DNA of 64,000 nucleotides from Chitinispirillales bacterium (GTDB lineage Bacteria; Fibrobacterota; Chitinivibrionia; Chitinivibrionales; Chitinispirillaceae): NCBI GenBank assembly GCA_031254105.1, contig JAIRVB010000027.1, positions 62,001 to 126,000 of the forward strand, read 5' to 3'. Shown piece by piece: positions 1 to 7,929 of this stretch (position 1 is its first letter; each line of letters starts with the position of its first letter). The notes under the pieces were generated by a model. It saw only the letters and a program-made list of their open reading frames with translations, ran no database searches and was not told where the DNA came from. The position numbers and the translations under genes were made by a program.

Positions 1-1166
1 TGTCTGCCGTTTGTAGATAACACAGGCTTGCGGCAGTCGGACTGGTTTGGTGAGAGAGAGTATTCCATCGAGCTGCCGGTTTCTTTAGCGAAAATCTGAG
101 GGCTGCCATTGCGGTCGGAGACAAAAGGTATTTTTTCTTTACTCCTGTTTACTGTTTTGGATGATGGTTTTTCTGTTTTATCAACTATAACTCTGGCGCT
201 TACTAATCTGACCATTTTCTCTACTTTTGCGTCAGGAGCGATTGTTTGATATATGGGATAAAGTTTGTTTGAAGCCGCTATCATATTTTTGTTCTCATCG
301 AATCTTAAAGAGAGTTCACCGACAAATTTACCATGACTTCCGGCTGATACTATAAGAGTGGGGCCGATTTTTATTGGAGAGTTGAATCTCTGATCAAGAC
401 TGCCTGCGATTATGATGTCGAGGCTTGGAACTTTTGCGGCCAAATTTTTTATCTCTTCAAGACTTGCGTGAGCGACGGCAATACGCAGGTTAGCGCTCCT
501 TGCTTCCGGTCTGGCAAGGATATTTTTAATCTTCTCGGTAGTTGTGTTAACATTCTTGGATACGCTTTCGTTTAAAGATCTGCTCATCATATTTATTACA
601 TAAAGTTCATAACCCTCTTTTTTTATTAACGCTCCATCCGCAATACCGGATTCAGGCGCGTCATTGAGGTTTGAGATAACAACCGCAGACTTGTCTTTAC
701 GCTTTGTCAGCAGAAAGTCGGGTATTCCCACGGCGAGTTCATTTTGACTCGGCGCGATTATGTCAAAGTTCATGTAATCGTAATAATTAGCCGCAAGTAT
801 AAATCTGAGCGGATTGCTTGTTGAATCCAGCATATTACCAACATCAATTGAAAAGTTCACCGGAAAGCCGGAACGAATTTTTCTGATAACCGCGGTTCCC
901 CGGCTCAGCCCGCCAAGCGCATCGGGCGTGGGTGGATAGGGGATAACTTGTCCTTTTGTGTTTCCACTGTAAATAACAGCGATTTCACGTTTTTTCTGCC
1001 GTTCGTTTTTTGATTGAGACTGATTATACTTTACCTGCGTTTTCCAGTCGCCCGGAGCTGGCTGAGAGGCGTAGGCGGCTGAAAATAGCGTCTGAACCGT
1101 GAGGAGGCCAAGTCCGCACAGCAGCAGTGAAACACGTAAGATTATGTTATTATATGTAGTAAGCAT
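1..1166 (-). CDS. Exported 5'-nucleotidase-like protein with start of a PD40-type beta-propeller (3' end outside window)
   Basis: Partial gene: 388 codons are visible and the reading frame runs off the window edge. Residues 8-32 form a hydrophobic signal segment, so the product is exported or anchored. Residues 62-330 resemble the N-terminal fold of UshA-type 5'-nucleotidases/metallophosphoesterases: SGNTKGQ at 67-73, GGLSRGTAVI at 85-94, SIDVGNMLD at 106-114 and QNELAVG at 141-147. Expected metal ligands look altered (SGNTKG instead of the usual NDxHG, VGN instead of AGD), so activity is doubtful. From residue 347 a segment with SDRNGSPQIFAK resembles a TolB/PD40 propeller blade. The start ATG at 1166 precedes the signal peptide. 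The fold assignment is from pattern only; the substrate is unknown. Confidence 0.6.
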   Translation of the reverse strand, partial: MLTTYNNIILRVSLLLCGLGLLTVQTLFSAAYASQPAPGDWKTQVKYNQSQSKNERQKKREIAVIYSGNTKGQVIPYPPTPDALGGLSRGTAVIRKIRSGFPVNFSIDVGNMLDSTSNPLRFILAANYYDYMNFDIIAPSQNELAVGIPDFLLTKRKDKSAVVISNLNDAPESGIADGALIKKEGYELYVINMMSRSLNESVSKNVNTTTEKIKNILARPEARSANLRIAVAHASLEEIKNLAAKVPSLDIIIAGSLDQRFNSPIKIGPTLIVSAGSHGKFVGELSLRFDENKNMIAASNKLYPIYQTIAPDAKVEKMVRLVSARVIVDKTEKPSSKTVNRSKEKIPFVSDRNGSPQIFAKETGSSMEYSLSPNQSDCRKPVLSTNGR

Positions 1167-1278
1167 AGCTGTTCTCTATATTATAATACTATCGGTAACG
1201 GATTGAAAGAACATTAGCGAATATTGCGCGGATGGGCAGTTAAACGGTGTTAGGCAGTCTCAGAATGGCAGTTAGCCG

Positions 1279-2082
1279 CTATAATTGCGCACATTTCGCA
1301 GTGATGTTTTCCTTGTGATAAAAACGGTCTTTATACCATTTGGAGGGATTGTTTTTTATGTATTCGGAAATTCTGTTATATTCGGCATCGTTACGTATGA
1401 TGTGTTCGTGGTAATTTCGTTGCCATGCGAACGCAGGATTTGTTTCATGTATTGTTTTTGATACCGCGGATTTGTAAGCACGAATAATTGCCGCCAATGA
1501 TCCGCGTTTCGGCGAAATGTTTGCCATTGCCGCATTCCCCCCGTTTATCGCAGGGGCGTTGCGTGCAACGCCCCTGTTCTGCGTACCGTCCATCCCCGCA
1601 CGTATATTATCCGTTTCCGCATGCATATCATTCGTTTCCATGATGATATTGGTTGTATTTTTTTGTATATTGGTTATTTCCGTTATGATATTGGTTGTTA
1701 ATACAATGGCGTTGGGTGTTGACGAAAGGGCATTGCACGCAACGCCATTGCATGCATTGTTTGTGCGTTTCACATTGTTTGTATGTTTTGCATTGGGTGT
1801 GCATACCGTATCCGTAATTTCAATAATTGCGTGGAAATGATTGGGCATAACAACAAATTCGTGCAGAACAACATTTGGACGATGTCCCGGTGTTGCCAAC
1901 CATTCGTTTTTCGCAATTTGTCCGCATTCGTTCAACAACATTTTTCCGTTAACAATTTTACCAAACCACGAAATCCTGTCATGAATACATATTGTCACAA
2001 AATACAAACCAATTCGCGAATAATCATATCCGCGCAGACGGATGCTGCGACGATGGCCTGTGTTTAGATTGTACAGAGTCAT
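1279..2082 (-). CDS. REP-associated tyrosine transposase (RAYT, IS200-like Y1/HUH family)
   Basis: 267 aa. The N-terminal block (residues 8-90) is typical of the RAYT family: RRSIRLRGYDYS, FVTICIHDR and the HUH-type metal motif MPNHFHAII (His82 and His84). Tyr203 in the helix IIRAYKSAVSK is the likely nucleophile, and the C-terminal block (AWQRNYHEHIIR, then IKNNPSKW) is also diagnostic. RAYTs are single-strand nucleases thought to mobilise REP palindromes. Residues about 91-185 are an Asn/Thr/Ile-rich low-complexity insert between the HUH and Tyr parts. It contains DNA palindromes at 1551-1576 and 1704-1750, encoding the related peptides GVARNAP and GVACNAL. The gene stands alone. It appears intact: no frameshift is seen and both catalytic motifs are present. 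Confidence 0.9.
   Translation of the reverse strand: MTLYNLNTGHRRSIRLRGYDYSRIGLYFVTICIHDRISWFGKIVNGKMLLNECGQIAKNEWLATPGHRPNVVLHEFVVMPNHFHAIIEITDTVCTPNAKHTNNVKRTNNACNGVACNALSSTPNAIVLTTNIITEITNIQKNTTNIIMETNDMHAETDNIRAGMDGTQNRGVARNAPAINGGNAAMANISPKRGSLAAIIRAYKSAVSKTIHETNPAFAWQRNYHEHIIRNDAEYNRISEYIKNNPSKWYKDRFYHKENITAKCAQL
1551..1576. repeat. 26-bp palindrome inside the transposase gene
   Basis: The sequence has 12-bp perfect arms (CAGGGGCGTTGC and its complement) around a 2-nt GT centre. It lies in the low-complexity part of the RAYT gene and is read in frame as QNRGVARNAPA. It could be a REP-like substrate carried within its own transposase gene. Confidence 0.85.
1704..1750. repeat. Inverted repeat related to the 1551-1576 palindrome
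   Basis: CAATGGCGTTG at 1704-1714 and its exact complement CAACGCCATTG at 1740-1750 flank 25 nt. The right arm, with the neighbouring CATTGCACGC, resembles the 26-bp palindrome downstream. It lies in the same low-complexity coding segment. Confidence 0.75.
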
Positions 2083-2453
2083 AAATTTACCTCGTTAAAG
2101 GACTAATTGTGCCGATTTGTAAACACGAAATCGAAATCTGATTTGCTCTGAAAATTATCTCTTATATTGTAATAGGGAGAGAGAAATTTTAATACCGCGG
2201 TGGAAGCGTTTTGCTTCGGTTGAAATAGATATCTGCTAATGAGATATGAGAGTTATTGTTTGTGAGAGGTTTTTACGAATTGTAACAATTTGGAAAATAC
2301 CGGGACGGGAGATTATAGTCGTTAAAATGTATCGAAATAGTGAGCAATGCCTGAAAATTGGATTAGAATTGGTTATGGTATAGTTTTAAAATACGGTTTT
2401 TACGTTATGATGTCAAAATGTTTTTGTAGTTTGTCCCATTTTTATACTATTTC
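2083..2453. other. Intergenic region, no gene seen
   Basis: 371 nt between the transposase start and the HNH gene stop, A+T-rich. No convincing open reading frame, strong hairpin or recognisable promoter was found. Confidence 0.5.
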
Positions 2454-3500
2454 TTAATAAAGCTCCAGTAGTTCTTGTTCGGTTATTGGTATTCCTGCAT
2501 TTTCCAATTTTCCGGCTTGCTTTGCGTACATTATCTTTATCTTCTCGATTTTGGTATTCTCATGACCAAAATGAACTGCACGATGGCATGTCGGACAAAT
2601 GCACACTATATTTTCGAAGCAGTCTATATTTTTTTTGTATTTATCAAAAAATATTTTAGCGTTGGTTACCGTACAAGGAATGAGATGATGCCCTTCCATG
2701 TAAGGTTTACTTTGTGTATTAATGAATGTATTATGGTTTGGATCTATCAGACATGTGTAATTAGCTTTTTCGATAGCAGCCTTTGAAATATTACTGTTTT
2801 TACTTACTGTTTCACCCTGACTACCACTCCCCAAAGAAAGTGATCTGTTCGCCGAATTTTTTATTTCTTTCGCTGTAGCAGATTTGGCTTGTTGAATTTT
2901 TTCTTGCTCTGCGAAGTCGTCATCTAATAGGTTTTTACTTTTCAATCTATTGGCAACATATGAAGGATTGGGTATTTCTTTGTTTAGAATTTTTGAAAAA
3001 TATTTGATACAACCTGGAGAATGAGCGGTCTTTGATTGAGGACGTATTCTTGTTTTTTGAATCCCAATAGAAATATATTTGTCATTTGCTTGTTTTAACA
3101 GTTTCAAATACTCAACAATTTTATTTTGTTTAATAATCACTGCGATAACGTTTACTGGTGCAGTTAAATAATCAACCTGGTTTTTACCATGATTTTTGCC
3201 AATTCCGAATTTTATTCCATCTATGGGGTGAGTAAAGATACTTTTTATGTCATCTTTAAAGCATAAAATACGAATGTGTTTTTTCTCCAACTGAATACTG
3301 TATTTCTGTCCTATATTCAATCTCACGTATAATCCAGTTTTACATAAACTCAAGTTCCAATTCTTTGCATTAATACTATTCGCATATACAATTGCTGATG
3401 CCAAAAATTCGAGCAATGCTGTTCTCGCTTCGTCATCAGGAATAAAGTTTTCTATAATACGGCGTGCATCATCAATACTATTTCTGTCTATTATTCTCAT
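2454..3500 (-). CDS. HNH endonuclease domain protein
   Basis: 348 aa. The C-terminal third is an HNH/beta-beta-alpha-metal nuclease: Cys250, EGHHLIP at 269-275 (catalytic His pair 271-272), then ENIVCICPTCHRAVH at 296-310 with Cys302, Cys305 and His310 as probable structural zinc ligands. This arrangement is that of McrA-like and restriction-associated HNH enzymes. Residues 1-150 form a separate domain I do not recognise, with alternating strands such as GLYVRLNIGQKYSIQL. A Lys/Ala/Ser-rich linker (200-240) joins the two. The gene is more A+T-rich than the glycan operon beside it and has no partner gene, so a stand-alone modified-DNA restriction factor acquired by transfer is plausible. The nuclease fold is secure; the biological target is not known. 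Confidence 0.75.
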   Translation of the reverse strand: MRIIDRNSIDDARRIIENFIPDDEARTALLEFLASAIVYANSINAKNWNLSLCKTGLYVRLNIGQKYSIQLEKKHIRILCFKDDIKSIFTHPIDGIKFGIGKNHGKNQVDYLTAPVNVIAVIIKQNKIVEYLKLLKQANDKYISIGIQKTRIRPQSKTAHSPGCIKYFSKILNKEIPNPSYVANRLKSKNLLDDDFAEQEKIQQAKSATAKEIKNSANRSLSLGSGSQGETVSKNSNISKAAIEKANYTCLIDPNHNTFINTQSKPYMEGHHLIPCTVTNAKIFFDKYKKNIDCFENIVCICPTCHRAVHFGHENTKIEKIKIMYAKQAGKLENAGIPITEQELLELY

Positions 3501-3819
3501 TTTTTATTTCCTTATAAGTAAAGTGAATCAGTCGATTTGAATGGTTAGATACATTTTGCTGTCTGAAAAAGCAGTTTCAGTATTTTATCCATACAAAATA
3601 CATTTTGTATGAATTTGACACCGAAATTGTGTAAAGTTTGCACAAATTTAATAGCGAGTTTGCTTTTATTCTTTACCGCTTAACCCCAATGGCCCCCCTT
3701 TTGCAAATCTCATAACCCATAGGCAGTGCAATGAATTGATACATAAGGCTTTCCTGGAGTATTTGCGATAGCTGACGCTTTAGTTTGCTTTAAAAAAGGT
3801 AAGACTTGCGGGGGGACAG
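3501..3819. other. Divergent intergenic region between the HNH gene and the glycan operon
   Basis: 319 nt holding the promoters of two divergent units. A perfect 22-bp palindrome lies at 3590-3611. A TTGACA hexamer is present at 3615-3620, but no well-spaced -10 box follows it, so I do not call a promoter. The glycan operon's first gene has a strong ribosome binding site (GGGGGGAC) immediately before its ATG. Confidence 0.5.
3590..3611. promoter_or_regulatory. 22-bp palindrome, possible operator
   Basis: CATACAAAAT at 3590-3599 and its exact complement at 3602-3611 are separated by 2 nt. It lies 90 nt upstream of the HNH start codon and about 210 nt upstream of the glycan operon. No T-run follows, so a repressor site is more likely than a terminator. 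The 11-nt core ATACAAAATAC recurs at 17909-17919. Confidence 0.4.
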
Positions 3820-4992
3820 ATGGGAATTTTTGGCAAAATAAAACGGGGGCGAAGCGGCGAGCCGCAGGAATATTTAGGACAGCTTTTGCAGGAAGCTTAT
3901 GGTTTTTTGGGGCAGAAGAGTTTTCGTTCTGCCGTTGTGCGGGAACGTAAGCGTTCGGAGAGGTCCGGCAAACCGTTTCTTCTTCTTTTATTAGATTTTA
4001 CTGATTTAGGCAATCATGCGTTTGATTCATGCGCAAAAGAGACGGGCGGCCGTATCGCGTTTCAAAAATTTGCCGAGATGCTTAATGGTTCGCTTCGCGG
4101 TATTGACACGTCTGGCTGGTACGAGAAGGGTAAAATTATCGGGTTGGTTTTTCCTGAGACAGATTTGACAGGTAAGGAAGCCCTGTTTGACAAGGTAAAG
4201 CGGCTCCTGAATTTCGTTTTAGGTGAGCAGCGCGCCGCTCTTGTAGGGATACACTGTTTTTGTTTCCCGATGAACAGCGGCGGAGAAGAGGGTGGCAGGG
4301 AGAGGGATGAGCTTTACTTCTATCCTGAAGTTGGGGATGACTCCCTCTCTTTGATGGTTTCGCGTATTGTAAAACGTGTCTTAGATGTTACGGGCAGTTT
4401 GTTTGGTCTTCTTCTTTTTTCACCGGTTTTTGTTATTGCCGCGCTGCTTATCAAAATAAATTCACCGGGGCCAATTTTTTTTCGGCAAAAACGGGTTGGG
4501 TTTAACGGGCGTCCCTTCACGCTTTTAAAGTTCCGTTCTATGTATGTGAATGGGGATGATGCGGTACACCGTGACTATGTGCGAAAGCTTATTCATGATG
4601 GGGAAGCGGCGGCGGAGTCGGAGGATAAGGAAAGCGTTTATAAACTTACTAATGATCCGCGTGTTACTGCGGTAGGGAGGTTTCTCCGGCGTACGAGTTT
4701 TGATGAGCTGCCTCAATTTATAAATGTTTTTTTAGGGCACATGTCTATAGTGGGGCCGCGTCCCGCGATTCCGTATGAGATAGAAGAATATGACATGTGG
4801 CACAGATGCAGGATATGGGATGTCAAGCCGGGCATTACCGGTATCTGGCAGGTGGAAGGCAGGAGCAGGACGACTTTTGAAGAGATGGTCCGTATGGATT
4901 TGAAGTATTGCCGTTCCAGAAGTTTGGTACTTGATCTGAAGTTGATTCTTAAAACACCGCTGGCTTTGATTCAGGCCAAGGGAGCTTTTTAA
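3820..4992 (+). CDS. Initiating sugar-phosphate transferase (bacterial sugar transferase family) with N-terminal GGDEF-like domain
   Basis: 390 aa. The C-terminal half is a polyprenyl-phosphate phosphoglycosyl transferase that starts glycan assembly on the lipid carrier at the inner membrane. It has a membrane hairpin at 188-213, KFRSM at 237-241, DELPQ at 295-299, GPRP at 312-315 and PGITGIWQV at 337-345. Unlike long WcaJ/WbaP proteins it lacks the multi-helix N-terminus. Residues 40-150 instead resemble a GGDEF domain: RERKRSERSGKPFLLLLLDF, then SLRGIDTSGW and GLVFPETDL. The catalytic GG(D/E)EF loop is replaced by YEKGKIIGL, so it should not make c-di-GMP. A sensory role is inference. It is the first gene of an operon of same-strand genes ending at 11393. 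Confidence 0.88.
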   Translation: MGIFGKIKRGRSGEPQEYLGQLLQEAYGFLGQKSFRSAVVRERKRSERSGKPFLLLLLDFTDLGNHAFDSCAKETGGRIAFQKFAEMLNGSLRGIDTSGWYEKGKIIGLVFPETDLTGKEALFDKVKRLLNFVLGEQRAALVGIHCFCFPMNSGGEEGGRERDELYFYPEVGDDSLSLMVSRIVKRVLDVTGSLFGLLLFSPVFVIAALLIKINSPGPIFFRQKRVGFNGRPFTLLKFRSMYVNGDDAVHRDYVRKLIHDGEAAAESEDKESVYKLTNDPRVTAVGRFLRRTSFDELPQFINVFLGHMSIVGPRPAIPYEIEEYDMWHRCRIWDVKPGITGIWQVEGRSRTTFEEMVRMDLKYCRSRSLVLDLKLILKTPLALIQAKGAF

Positions 4993-5074
4993 GGATATTG
5001 GATAGACAGGGCAGACACATAGGTCTGACCGTGCAGCAAGGCATTGATGAGTAGTATCACAGGAGGTGGGGAAA

Positions 5075-6130
5075 ATGCTTAGGGTAGGAGTGATAGGGTA
5101 TGGTTACTGGGGACCGAACATTGTGCGCAATTTTAATTTGACTGATGGAGCGTGTGTAGTTGCGGTTTGCGATAAGAATGAGGAAACGCTTAAAAAGCTT
5201 GCTGTTACAAATCCGGAAATCCGTTTGTGTAATGACAGCTCCCAAGTGCTTGAGGCAGTAGATATTGATGTGGTGGCTATAGTAACTCCGGTGTCGGCGC
5301 ACTACAAGCTGGCAAAGACAGCTCTGAAGAACAGGAAGCATGTTTTTGTGGAAAAGCCGTTTACCGCAACAAGCGCTCAGGCGCTTGATCTCATTGAGAC
5401 AGCCGAAAAAGCTAACTTGAAAATAATGGTTGACCATACGTTTCTTTTTACCGGCGCGGTGCGTCTTATTAAGAAACTAATTGGCGAAGGGGAGTTGGGA
5501 GATATTTACTATTACGATTCCATACGTGTTAACCTGGGATTGTTTCAGCATGATGTAAACGTTGTATGGGATCTGGCTCCTCATGATTTTTCCATTATGC
5601 GGTATCTGATAAATGAACGTCCTGTCGCGATTAACGCGTGGGGAAGTTCACACATAAACAAAATGGAAGATATCGCGTATGTCACTGTACATTTCCCCTC
5701 AAGCAAGATAGCGCATTTCAGCGTCAACTGGTTGTCTCCTGTAAAGGTGAGGACGACGCTTATAGGCGGAGAGAAAAAGATGCTTGTCTGGAATGATGTA
5801 ATCGCTGATGACAAAATCAAGATTTACGACAAGGGCGTTGAGGTACAGAACCGCCAGGGGATTTATGATCTTTTGGTAAGTTACCGTTCGGGCGATATGT
5901 GGGCTCCAAAAGTAGAGCAGACGGAGGCTCTTTTGCTTGAATGCCGCCATTTTGTTGACTGTATCGAAAATAACCTTACGCCTATTAACAACGCGTACTG
6001 CGGTCTTGAGGTTGTGCAGATGCTCGAAGCGTGCGATATATCGCTTCGCAACAAAGGCGAATTAGTGAGCATTGAGAATTTGTCCCTTACATCATCTTCG
6101 GCTTTTGGCGCCGTTGATGAAGAAATTTAG
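5075..6130 (+). CDS. Gfo/Idh/MocA oxidoreductase, probable UDP-GlcNAcA 3-dehydrogenase (WbpB/WlbA-like)
   Basis: 351 aa. The N-terminal Rossmann motif GVIGYGYWGPN (residues 5-15) and the EKPF motif at 93-96 define the Gfo/Idh/MocA family. The best-known members with this opening oxidise the 3-position of UDP-N-acetyl-glucosaminuronate. The two genes that follow, an N-acetyltransferase and an aminotransferase, complete the 3-oxo to 3-amino to 3-acetamido sequence. That context is the main support for the specific call. The start is ATG 5075, 8 nt after a perfect AGGAGG (5061-5066). A GTG at 5066 overlaps that ribosome site and is not credible. The upstream 6-dehydrogenase and the later 2-epimerase of the full pathway are not in this window. 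Confidence 0.82.
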   Translation: MLRVGVIGYGYWGPNIVRNFNLTDGACVVAVCDKNEETLKKLAVTNPEIRLCNDSSQVLEAVDIDVVAIVTPVSAHYKLAKTALKNRKHVFVEKPFTATSAQALDLIETAEKANLKIMVDHTFLFTGAVRLIKKLIGEGELGDIYYYDSIRVNLGLFQHDVNVVWDLAPHDFSIMRYLINERPVAINAWGSSHINKMEDIAYVTVHFPSSKIAHFSVNWLSPVKVRTTLIGGEKKMLVWNDVIADDKIKIYDKGVEVQNRQGIYDLLVSYRSGDMWAPKVEQTEALLLECRHFVDCIENNLTPINNAYCGLEVVQMLEACDISLRNKGELVSIENLSLTSSSAFGAVDEEI

Positions 6131-6145
6131 AGGTGGGGAATATAT

Positions 6146-6625
6146 ATGGAAATAATAGACGGAACAGTTGTAGACGTAAAGCTTGGCGGCAATGTAAAGA
6201 TCGCTAAATTCGTAAATATCTACGGATGCTCTTTGGGAGATAACAGCAGAGTCGGGCCGTTTGTGGAGATTCAAAGAGGCGCATTTATTGGGCGCAACTG
6301 CAAGATCCAAAGTCACACGTTTATTTGCGAAGGTGTTAACATAGAAGATGATTGTTTTATAGGACATGGGGTCACTTTTATTAACGATCGTTATCCCCGC
6401 TCTACAAATGGCGCAGGCGGATTGCAAACTGAGGAAGACTGGGATCTCATCCCCACAATAGTAAAGCGTGGGGCTTCTATAGGTTCCGGGGCAACGGTTA
6501 TGTGCGGGATTGTCATTGGTGAAAATGCTATTATAGGCGCTGGCAGCGTTGTGCTTAAAGATGTGGAGGCAGGTACGATTGTAGCCGGCAATCCGGCAAA
6601 ATTCATAAGGAGGATTAATGAATAA
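6146..6625 (+). CDS. Left-handed beta-helix N-acetyltransferase (WbpD/WlbB-like)
   Basis: 159 aa built almost wholly from hexapeptide repeats, for example VKIAKF, CKIQSH, CFIGHG, ASIGSG, AIIGAG. This is the trimeric left-handed beta-helix acyltransferase fold using acetyl-CoA. The sequence INDRYPRSTNG and the ending VVAGNPAKFIRRI are typical of nucleotide-3-amino-sugar N-acetyltransferases. It lies 15 nt after the oxidoreductase and overlaps the aminotransferase by 8 nt, implying translational coupling. Expected role: acetylation of the 3-amino group of a UDP-2-acetamido-3-amino-uronate. The exact sugar is inferred from the neighbours, not seen directly. Confidence 0.85.
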   Translation: MEIIDGTVVDVKLGGNVKIAKFVNIYGCSLGDNSRVGPFVEIQRGAFIGRNCKIQSHTFICEGVNIEDDCFIGHGVTFINDRYPRSTNGAGGLQTEEDWDLIPTIVKRGASIGSGATVMCGIVIGENAIIGAGSVVLKDVEAGTIVAGNPAKFIRRINE

Positions 6626-7847
6626 GGTGCCGTTTTTGGATTTGTCGGCTCTGCACTCAGGGCTTGAGGATGAGTTTACAGAGGTGTTCAGAGGCTCCAT
6701 GAGAAACGCTCAGTTTATAGGCGGGCCGCTTGTCGAACAGTTTGAGACGGAGTTTGCCCATCTGTGCGGATGCCGCCACGCGGTAGGAGTTGGAAGCGGC
6801 ACTGACGCTTTGCGCTTTGCGCTTATTGCCTGCGGTATTACTGAAGGGGATATGGTGATCACTGTACCTAATACGTTTATAGCGACATCAGAGGCTATCA
6901 GTCAAGCCGGTGCGATTCCTGTATTCGTTGATGTTGACGAAAGAACATCAGCTATCTCTGTTGACAGGCTGCGCGAGTATCTTGAAACACACTGTTGTAT
7001 CGATGAAATCAGCGGAACTACTTTTAATAAAATTACGCATAAGCCTGTGAGGGCGGTTATTCCGGTGCATCTTTATGGTCAGGTTGCTGATATGGATCCA
7101 ATTATGGAACTTGCTCGCCGCTACAAGCTTATTGTGATAGAGGATGCTTGTCAGGCGCATGGCGCTGAATATTTTTCCCAGAAAAATCAGACATGGATGC
7201 GCGCAGGCTCTATTGGTCAAGCGGCTGCTTTCAGTTTTTATCCAGGTAAAAATTTGGGAGCGTTTGGCGAGGCGGGAGCCGTAACGACTAATGATGAAAA
7301 AGTGGCGCGCGCTATCGCTACTTTAAGAGATCATGGGCAGATCAGTAAATATATACATGATATTGAAGGCTATAACGGCAGATTGGATGCTTTGCAGGCA
7401 GGAATATTGCTTGTTAAGCTAAGCCATTTGACTAAGTGGAATGAAATGCGCCGTCAGTGCGCCAAGCGCTATAACACTCTTCTTGAAAAAGTAAGCGGAG
7501 TAGGGCTTCCACATGAACCGATCTGGGCGCGCAGCGTTTATCACCTCTATGTGATTCATGTTGATGATAGAAACGCATTGCAGAAGTTTCTTGATGATAA
7601 GGGGATTGGGACAGGGCTTCATTATCCGGTACCTCTTCATTTACAGAAAGCATACTCATCTCATGGTTATAAAGAGGGTTCGTTTCCGGTCAGCGAGCGT
7701 TTGTGCAGTCATCTGCTCTCTTTACCCATGTTTCCGGGACTTAATGAACAGCAGCAGGATTTAGTGGTGAACGCGATACAGGAGTATATGCTGGAATCGG
7801 AAAGATCCGGCGGCGGTCATCATTCCAAAACATCTCCATGGGATTGA
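6618..7847 (+). CDS. DegT/DnrJ/EryC1 sugar aminotransferase (WbpE-like)
   Basis: 409 aa, a PLP-dependent aminotransferase of nucleotide-sugar pathways. Visible features: GSGTDALRFAL at 59-69 (PLP phosphate contacts), VIEDACQAHGA at 173-183 (Asp176 binds the pyridine nitrogen), and FSFYPGKNLGAFGEAGA at 205-221 with Lys211 as the Schiff-base lysine. An insert between about 127 and 142 (CIDEISGTTFNK) is slightly unusual. The start ATG overlaps the stop of the acetyltransferase. Together with the two upstream genes it would convert a 3-keto sugar to the 3-amino sugar, with glutamate the likely amino donor. The family is certain; the substrate is inferred. Confidence 0.9.
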   Translation: MNKVPFLDLSALHSGLEDEFTEVFRGSMRNAQFIGGPLVEQFETEFAHLCGCRHAVGVGSGTDALRFALIACGITEGDMVITVPNTFIATSEAISQAGAIPVFVDVDERTSAISVDRLREYLETHCCIDEISGTTFNKITHKPVRAVIPVHLYGQVADMDPIMELARRYKLIVIEDACQAHGAEYFSQKNQTWMRAGSIGQAAAFSFYPGKNLGAFGEAGAVTTNDEKVARAIATLRDHGQISKYIHDIEGYNGRLDALQAGILLVKLSHLTKWNEMRRQCAKRYNTLLEKVSGVGLPHEPIWARSVYHLYVIHVDDRNALQKFLDDKGIGTGLHYPVPLHLQKAYSSHGYKEGSFPVSERLCSHLLSLPMFPGLNEQQQDLVVNAIQEYMLESERSGGGHHSKTSPWD

Positions 7848-7929
7848 TTTAAGATGTGAGAAAATAGCTAATTTGTCAGATGATAATATAAAAAATCCTT
7901 TTAACCAATAAGAAACGAGTTATCGCAGT

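Noticed and set aside
1517-1840. Hydrophobic plus-strand frame opposite the transposase
   Set aside because: Antisense shadow of the low-complexity part of the RAYT gene; the minus-strand protein has clear family motifs.
3701-3819. Possible c-di-GMP riboswitch before the glycan operon
   Set aside because: The conserved GEMM core sequences are not present; only a strong ribosome site is seen.
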